From Salvator merianae (taxonomy: Eukaryota > Chordata > Lepidosauria > Squamata > Teiidae): 64,000 nt of DNA. The notes beneath the pieces were generated by a model, which saw only the letters and a program-made list of their open reading frames with translations, was not told where the DNA came from and ran no database searches. This document shows, one piece after another, positions 57,640 to 64,000 of this stretch. The translations under genes were made by a program, and so were the position numbers. The stretch's first letter is position 1. Each line of letters opens with the position of its first letter. The stretch lies in assembly GCA_003586115.2 (NCBI GenBank), contig QVOM02000073.1:41470289-41534288 (forward strand), given 5' to 3'.

Positions 57640-58282
57640 GGGCCTGTTTTCACTTACCAACCTAGTATGGTATAACAATACCAGCGGCAGCCTGTGGCTT
57701 TAAGGGTGGGTGTTTGTAACCCGTGGGAAGCAGGTGATCACTGTTCACAGGGCCCCTGGGCCTCTGTACTGTCGCAGCAGGTTGCTGCAAGACCCACCCA
57801 GCAGCCTGCTGCAACAGTACAGAGGCCCTCAAACAGTGATTGTCCACTTCCTGAAGGTTACAAACACCCACCCTTAAAGCCATGGGCCGCTGCTGAACAA
57901 TACCATACTACATAGGCTGGTAGGGACCCAGATAACTGGCATCCATATGCACTTCAAGTGCCAGAAAAGCCCCATACCAGGACACCAGCACTCAAAATGT
58001 GAATGGGTCCATCCAGGAAAGCAGGCCTGATTCCCATGGCAGTGGCCACGGTGATAGGGACATGGTGTGTGTTTGCGCAGCTGCACCTGCACCGCCATGC
58101 CTACTTGCAGTAGTCACACCTGGAAGAGGGTACGAATGCTGCTGACTAGGAGCTCATTAGCTGCCCATATCTAGTAGCATCTGGGAACTGCTGTGGGTGC
58201 TCCCAGGCATGGTGGCGGCATGTGAACACATTTACCCAGTGAGCATCTGATCACTCACTATGTGGTTAATGCGAACAGGCTC
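57640..58282. mobile_element. MITE, family B, TCA duplication, containing a nested hAT-like MITE
   Basis: The left end is GGGCCTGTTTTCACTTACC and the right end ATGCGAACAGGCTC. TCA flanks both sides (57637-57639 and 58283-58285). After removing the nested 214-bp element, the left half aligns with the copy at 60655 (CCTAGTATGGTATAACAATA, then TGGCATCCATATGCACTT, then CCATGGCAGTGGCCACGG). Confidence 0.8.
57682..57895. mobile_element. Palindromic hAT-like MITE with 8-bp target duplication
   Basis: The ends start CAGCGGCAGCC and, reversed, CAGCAGCGGCC. They share GGCTTTAAGGGTGGGTGTTT and more, and the arms continue for about 95 bp. The 8-bp AACAATAC is duplicated at 57674-57681 and 57896-57903. 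The 8-bp duplication and CAG termini are hAT hallmarks. The uninterrupted site is preserved in the sister MITE at 60655. Confidence 0.85.
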
Positions 58283-58289
58283 TCAGCTT

Positions 58290-59109
58290 GAGAAAGTGTC
58301 ATACTTAATTAATTCCATATAAAAAGAAAAGAAGAAAATATTATGTTTTGAAAATGGATATATCATTAAAAAAAAAAACCAGCTCACAGTCTTGGGTTTT
58401 TGTAATTTCTAAGTAACTAGATGTGATGCGGAAAGAAAATGTTGGCAGGTATGACTGGCCTAACAGCTAAGTGGACTCAGTAGCCTCCAAGGTGACCCTT
58501 TAGCCCTGAATCTCCTTTATGTATACATGATCCAGGGGTGGCTAACCTGTATGTGATCTCCCCTATTCTATCCCTGGCATCAAGTGCCATGTGGTTTGGT
58601 TCTCTATTCTACAAGGCCCAACAGGCACCACCAAGCAGCTACTGAGTTTCAGTATCTTGTGAGACATGTCCATTAGGACAACATGCATCTTTAGATCTTC
58701 CTGAGCTGCTTTCCTACACGGATAGCCAAAATGAGAGCGGGAAATGGCTGCCAGAACAGAAGTGACATCAAGGGATTCAGCACCCCATGAGAAAATGGGA
58801 TGCATTTCTACTGACATGATGCAACAGTACAAATTCTAGCCCAATAGCCTGTCTGTATGGAAGGATAACTAAAAAACTGTTAACAGTTTTCTTGGAAGAA
58901 AAGTGGCACCAAAGTGTAACTGATCCATGAACCAGTCAGTCCTATCAATGTAATGTAATCCATGGAATCTGGATTTAAGTGTGACTGCTGTTGGCACTCT
59001 GGAAGAACTTTACATCCCTGACAAGAAATCATAAAACAATCTACCTAAGATAGCATTTTCCAAAGAAATACCTCAAAGGAAGTGTTGCACTAAAGTAAAC
59101 CCCTGTAAG
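58290..59109. other. Intergenic, nothing identified
   Basis: No gene or repeat recognised. Confidence 0.45.
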
Positions 59110-59620
59110 TTCCTCTGTTAAGTTATTAGTTGCTCAGCTTCCCCCTTCTCTTTCCTTCTTCCTTGTCTGCTAGGGCCCAATTTGCATAAATGAGCCATCC
59201 TGAGCTGATAAATGTTTCTAATTTGTCCTCTGAAAGTCAGCATTTCAGACAGTGCTGATTCCTGTCCTGGTGTTTGTAAAGATGAAGTTTTATGCTGTTT
59301 GTTTTTTAATTAGAGCTCTATATTTGGAGAAACAAATAACTTGTATTTAATTAAAAATCACTCATGCACCACAATCCGTTGAAACTTGCTGAAAACGAGA
59401 CTCCCAGACGGACCTGGGGCAGATTGATAACCAGAAGGAAAAGAAGATATCAGACTCTTGTTATAGAGAAATAATTAAGAGATTAATAGAGAAAGTTGCA
59501 GCAGCCTGGGACTTGGAAGTATGCATTCTTCATCATAGGATGTCAAAGCATGCTCATTACAACACTGCCACCCACAGTATGGTTTCACCTAATCAAGCTG
59601 TAATATATTTATTTACTTAA
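59110..59620. other. Repeat-free stretch; possible conserved non-coding element
   Basis: About 500 bp without repeat patterns. It contains an octamer-like ATTTGCATAA (near 59179) and several TAATTA/TTAATTAA homeodomain-type words (59306-59353). No coding frame. Suggestive only. Confidence 0.25.
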
Positions 59621-60654
59621 ATTTCTGTGATTATCTTGCTTGTGTGACATATAGTATGAACCCTTATTTCCGGATGTGAACTTGTGGCTGTAGCTGATTG
59701 CATCCATAGTATTTTTTTAACACACTTTGTTCATAAAAAATGAACGACAGTGAGCTATTATTTTACAAGAGGGCATCTTGTAAGATGACTTGCAGAAAGA
59801 TGACTTTTTATGTTCATCCACTAAGGTCACGGCTGAAAATGGATTTGACTTACAATTCCCAATTTGTAGTAATTAGAATCTAATTGTTTCAATCAGTCTG
59901 AAATGTAGACTTGTAAGTTCTTTTCCTCACAGACGCAGTGGAAAAGCACAGTTCAGTGGTGATATTCAGCCAATTCATGCTAGGTCAGCAACTCCAGAAC
60001 ATCTTAAAACTGGAACTAGAAGCACCTTGTTTAAACTATACTGCTTGTTTGTTAATCTCAGTACATTTTTATAATGCCACAAGGTTTGACTGCCAATTGA
60101 TTAGAAAAAGGTCAGTCAGTAAATTCTTGTTGCACATTGTGTTTCTTTAAGTTCAATTGCAGTCCTGTCTGAACAGAGAAAGTACCTTTTTATCTAAGGT
60201 GAGATCTGCATGGGACCTTAAGCTTATCATGGGACCACACCAGAAGCATGCTGATGGCACATCTCTGTGGCTGAAAAGTTCTCCTAGGAATCAGGATATG
60301 CATGATCCTCTGCCCTGGGAGCACTCTCTGCACTCCTTGCACTCATTAGAGTGCTATAATGGTAAACCATTGGAGGAGAACTCTGACAGCGCTCCCCAAA
60401 TGGATTGCCTGGGTCATGACATGTGAATGTACCTGATTCAACATTCTTCTGAGAGCACAGGAAAATGACTACCTTCCAGGACCTCACCATATGTGCTTTG
60501 TAGAAGAGCCTAGGTGAAAACACTAAACTGGGGAACAAAACTTTCCCTGTTCAGTGTTCTCTTCAAGTAGAGCAGCAGCAGATGTGTGAACAGGATGCCA
60601 CCACCAATGCAAATGATGTCTTGGCAAATGAAGATTGCTGAAGGAGCAGTCTAT

Positions 60655-61229
60655 GTGCCTGTTTGCTCTTACCAGCCTAGTATGGTATAACAATACCACA
60701 CTAGGTGGTTAAGGAAACAGAACATTGGCATCCATCTGCACTTTGAGTGCTGGACCAGCCTATACCAGACCACCAGCACAAAAAGTGCGAATCGAATGGC
60801 CAGTCTAGGGCAGGCCCAATTGCCAAGGCAGTGGCCGCGGCAACAGTCTAATGTTGAACGCTTTAATAGCCCCGTACTGGGCCAGCAGCACTTGCAGTGC
60901 AAATGACTGGCCGGAATCCCCATGGCAGAGTCTGAATCAGCATCTAGTGTGCGTTCAGATATTGTCATGACAATCCAGTGGCTGCAAATGACTGCACGGC
61001 CATAGTCATGCAGCTATGTCCCCTTGCTGCACAGCTCCTGGAAGAGGGTGCAGATCTGCCATTCCAGGAGTTATTGCCGACCAACCTGACTGCTTTTTAG
61101 TTGTCCACTGCCAAATTGCTCCAGGAAGAGCTTGATCAATGTCAGGTGAGCTGCAGCAGTGCTCAGCTTCACTTGGAGTGATCCAGCAAGCAGCTTGGAT
61201 CACTCCATGAGTTATGTACAAACTGGCCC
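60655..61229. mobile_element. MITE, family B, same subfamily as 57640
   Basis: The left end is GTGCCTGTTTGCTCTTACC and the probable right end GTACAAACTGGCCC. It carries the empty version of the hAT insertion site (GTATGGTATAACAATACCAC). Rich in internal inverted pieces such as TGGCCGGAATCCCCATGGCA. Confidence 0.65.
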
Positions 61230-61272
61230 TCTGTCTATGAAAGCTTATGCTACCAACTCCTTTCTCTCTGTT

Positions 61273-61664
61273 GGGCCCTGTTTGCACTTGAAGCTAGTGA
61301 GCATCAGGGATGTTCACTAGTCTAGTGCCTCCACACTTTGTGGAGGCCCGCATGATCAGGAGCAGGCTCCAGCTGCTCCCAGTTGCTCCTAGCTGTGGAG
61401 CACTAAATCGTGTTTTACAACTGTACAGGGAACAGCTAGCCTGTTCCCAGTACAGTGTGTTCACTCCCACTTCCCAGTGAAAATGCCCAGCTGCACAGTG
61501 CGCCACTGCTTCCCAGCTGCTGTCATGGCGATGAATGCAAGTAGGATGCCAGTCTTTGCACTGCAAATGCCGGTATTCTGCTGGCATTCTGTTCTATGAC
61601 CCCACAATGTGGACTGTGTCTGCGCTGCAGGGTCAGTTCCACCGTGGAAAGTATGAACAGGCCC
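61273..61664. mobile_element. MITE, family B
   Basis: The left end is GGGCCCTGTTTGCACTTG and the right end AGTATGAACAGGCCC. Flanks TTG/TTA would be an imperfect duplication. Internal arms CTAGTGCCTCCACACTTTG / CCACAATGTGGACTG. Lies 44 bp after the previous MITE. Confidence 0.65.
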
Positions 61665-62384
61665 TTAGTCTCTAGGGTGCTGCTAGAACCCCGTGTTTAT
61701 TGATCCAGACTGATGTTGCTTATGTAGCATGTAGTTAGGTCCTCTTAGCAAGCTCAGTGCAACCAAAGAATCTTTAAACTGAATTGCTGTAGTCACTAGC
61801 GCAAAATCAGTATTCAAGGTCACATTGAAGCTAATGGACTATTTGGAACTCTTTAATTAAAACTAATACATTTATGCCTTTTCTAAGCATCTAAAGTTGA
61901 GCTGAAACCAAATATTAGCCAAATATAGCTGTGCACAAAATGTTGTCAATGCAATTTCTTTCCTTTCTGTTTTACTCTTCTGGAAATAATGGGTCCCTTA
62001 ATGAGCATTACTTAGTTAACATTATATTAGGTAGCATTTATGAACTAAAAATTAGCTGAATGTTCTCTGACCCTTGCAACTGGCAGAGCTTATTTCTGTA
62101 TTGTGGCCTAAAGATGCTGCTTAAGGTATTTTCCTTACATAGTTGCCATCTTCTAAATCATCTAGAGGGTTTTGTTACCCCCTAGTGATTCCCAATATTT
62201 TGCTCATCATCTTCAAGGTCAGAGTTAAGTTCACTATATTTTGCCTTGCTGGATTCTAGGCAAAAGGATACCTTTTTGAAAAGAAAGGAACCACATACAA
62301 AGCTGAACCCCTACAGCATGAAAAATGCTGGAAATGTAATAGTTGTGGGAACTTTATCCTTGGAAGACAGAAATCTTCTCTATG
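61665..62384. other. Intergenic, nothing identified
   Basis: AT-rich, no gene or repeat recognised. Confidence 0.45.
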
Positions 62385-62500
62385 TTGTCGTTGTTTAGTC
62401 ATTTGGTCGTGTCCCTGTGACCCCATGGACCAGAGCACACCAGGCCCATCTGTTCTCCACTGTTTCCTGGAGTCTACCCAAGCTCATGTTTGCTGCCTCT
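62385..62500 (-). mobile_element. BovB (RTE) LINE 3' fragment
   Basis: GTCGTTGTTTAGTCATTTGG, then TGACCCCATGGACCAGAGCA, then CCAGGCCCATCTGTTCTCCA is the antisense of the BovB 3' end, known in squamates and ruminants. Only about 115 bp remain, with scattered changes. BovB-mobilised SINEs share part of this tail, so a SINE tail is the alternative. Confidence 0.75.
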
Positions 62501-64000
62501 ACAACACACAACATGTTTGTTGCCTCCCACATCGCACTGGCCTGAATTACACAACCCGGCCCATGATGGGCCAGGCTGCTACAAGTTTATGCCGTCCCAG
62601 CCTCGGTAGTTGCTGGCCAGGGCTGTTTTGACCAGAAACCTCTGAGTGCCCAGTGAAATGGCAATGGTCTCTCAGCTATCGGATATTGGGCCAGTACTTC
62701 ATATGTCATCTGCATACAAGCTGCTGGTTTGGTATACCAGCCTGGAATGTTGCATGAACCAGTCCATAGTGCAGACTATGGCATTCTAGAGAGCCCATTG
62801 GGTTGATCTACCAAATCAATAGTGAAAGGTCTTGCGAGACCTGAAAAACAAGATTTTTGAGGGCACAGAGTGATTTTTAGGCAGTTTCTGCTTCCAGTCC
62901 CATCTGACATCTCATCTCTAATGATGCTGGTTTCTTCCCTCGCCACAACTAAATGCACCTGGAGTTTTTCAGGCCCCATAACTGTCTGTATATTTTACGT
63001 CTCCTGCCTCAGATTATTTTCAGCTGTTGAGTGCTTGGGATGCATAAAGCGCCCAATGCACGCAAGCTGTTAATGATTGACATGCATGTTCTGTTCTTAG
63101 AAGGAGATCAGGTAGTGATCTAATGTGTTGGAAAGGTGGGAGAAAGTGGGTCTGGCAAGCCAGATGCTATAATTGCTGAAAGGCAGAGAATATTTTAATT
63201 TAAAATAATATGATATATTTATTTTGTAGGTGAAATATGCCACCTGTCATGGAGCTCCCTCAGGGCATGTGAAGGCTAAGGCACATAACTCATTGACCAC
63301 TGTGAGTGGGTAGAGACTCCCATTTCTCAGAGTAAATTATGTGCCTAGCCTATAACCTTCTCCCTGGAGTAAAGTCTGCATGGGCAGAAAGATCACTCAC
63401 TTTACTCAGATGGCAACAAATCAAGAAGGACAGGGAGCAGCTTCCAAAGGCAAAGGTACTCTCCAGTATGTCCTACGCATGTAGCCAGATTTTCATTTCC
63501 AAGAATTAACAGAATGCCACTGCAAAAGTGCATTGGGATGGCACAAGAGAAAATGATCCATGATGAAAGAGAAACAGAGCCTGATAGATGCTTACTGTCA
63601 TTTCTGTGCTCATGGGACACTGTTTTGGAGAACAAAATGGTCAGAATCTATTCTAAAGGCTTCTGTTGTGAGACTACCAAAGTGGTGAAGCTGGCTTATT
63701 GTTCTATACTGTGATTGCTTAGGAGGGGTGTGCCAAAGGAACAGTTAATTCATTTGAAGTCCTTTCCCCCTTTCATGTACTGGCTTCACCCCAGTCATAC
63801 CCCAGCTTCTCCCCATTGTGCCCTGACCACATCTCCTCTCCCATTCTATTCATGGCCTTACCTTCTCTGCCAAGTCTGCATTGCCAAGAGGCCCGTGCCA
63901 GGCTGCAGCTGTCAACCATGCATTTTTTAAAAGTAGCTAGCTGCTAAGCTTCTGAGGGCTTCTGAGGTCCACTTCTGGACATGGAGTACCATGTGCACCT
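62501..64000. other. Intergenic, little identified
   Basis: 62530-62830 has MITE-like GC-rich phrases (CCCATGATGGGCC) without clear ends. From 62840 to the window end there is no gene or repeat that I recognise. Confidence 0.45.

Noticed and set aside
57369..57703. Low-complexity Arg/Glu and Ser/Leu ORFs
   Set aside because: Translations of GT/GA simple repeats.

Overview
The window is vertebrate nuclear DNA, most likely from a squamate reptile (lizard or snake; species not resolvable). It carries four GT-AG-bounded exons of a conserved vertebrate gene inside long introns. The repeats point to squamates: CR1/L3 LINE tails, a BovB (RTE) LINE fragment, tRNA-like SINEs, and many short hairpin DNA transposons. 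A run of 186 Ns marks an assembly gap.

The only host gene I can support is PPP2R2B, on the + strand. It encodes the brain-enriched B-beta (B55-beta) regulatory subunit of protein phosphatase 2A. The last four coding exons lie at 3510-3674, 23423-23592, 25814-25905 and 26923-27202 (stop). They join in frame and give about the C-terminal 235 residues of the roughly 443-residue WD40 beta-propeller. The N-terminal exons and the promoters lie upstream of the window. The introns are about 19.7, 2.2 and 1.0 kb.

Region by region: 1-3509 is upstream intron. 3675-23422 is a repeat-rich intron containing the assembly gap, a CpG-dense block with a palindromic CRE, a ~200-bp tandem repeat, a CR1 inserted in a MITE, and a Tigger-like element. 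23423-27202 is the 3' end of the gene. From 27203 to 64000 there is a 3' UTR of unknown length and then about 36 kb with no recognisable host gene, although three stretches look like possible conserved non-coding or decayed coding sequence.

The intergenic part is dominated by two groups of MITEs. The first has termini near GGCCCTTTCTGCACT; the second has termini near GGGCCTGTTYGCACTT. Several copies have 3-bp target duplications (TAA, TAT, TCA), which fits PIF/Harbinger-type mobilisation. Nested insertions give a relative chronology: a MITE inside a CR1, a CR1 inside a MITE, and a hAT-like MITE with an 8-bp duplication inside another MITE.

The most unusual object is an 800-bp inverted-repeat element at 54642-55441. 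It holds a 73-residue ORF with two CxxC pairs, of a type I associate with uncharacterised invertebrate proteins rather than with vertebrate genes. I saw no tRNA or rRNA gene, no CRISPR array and no recognisable retroviral gene.
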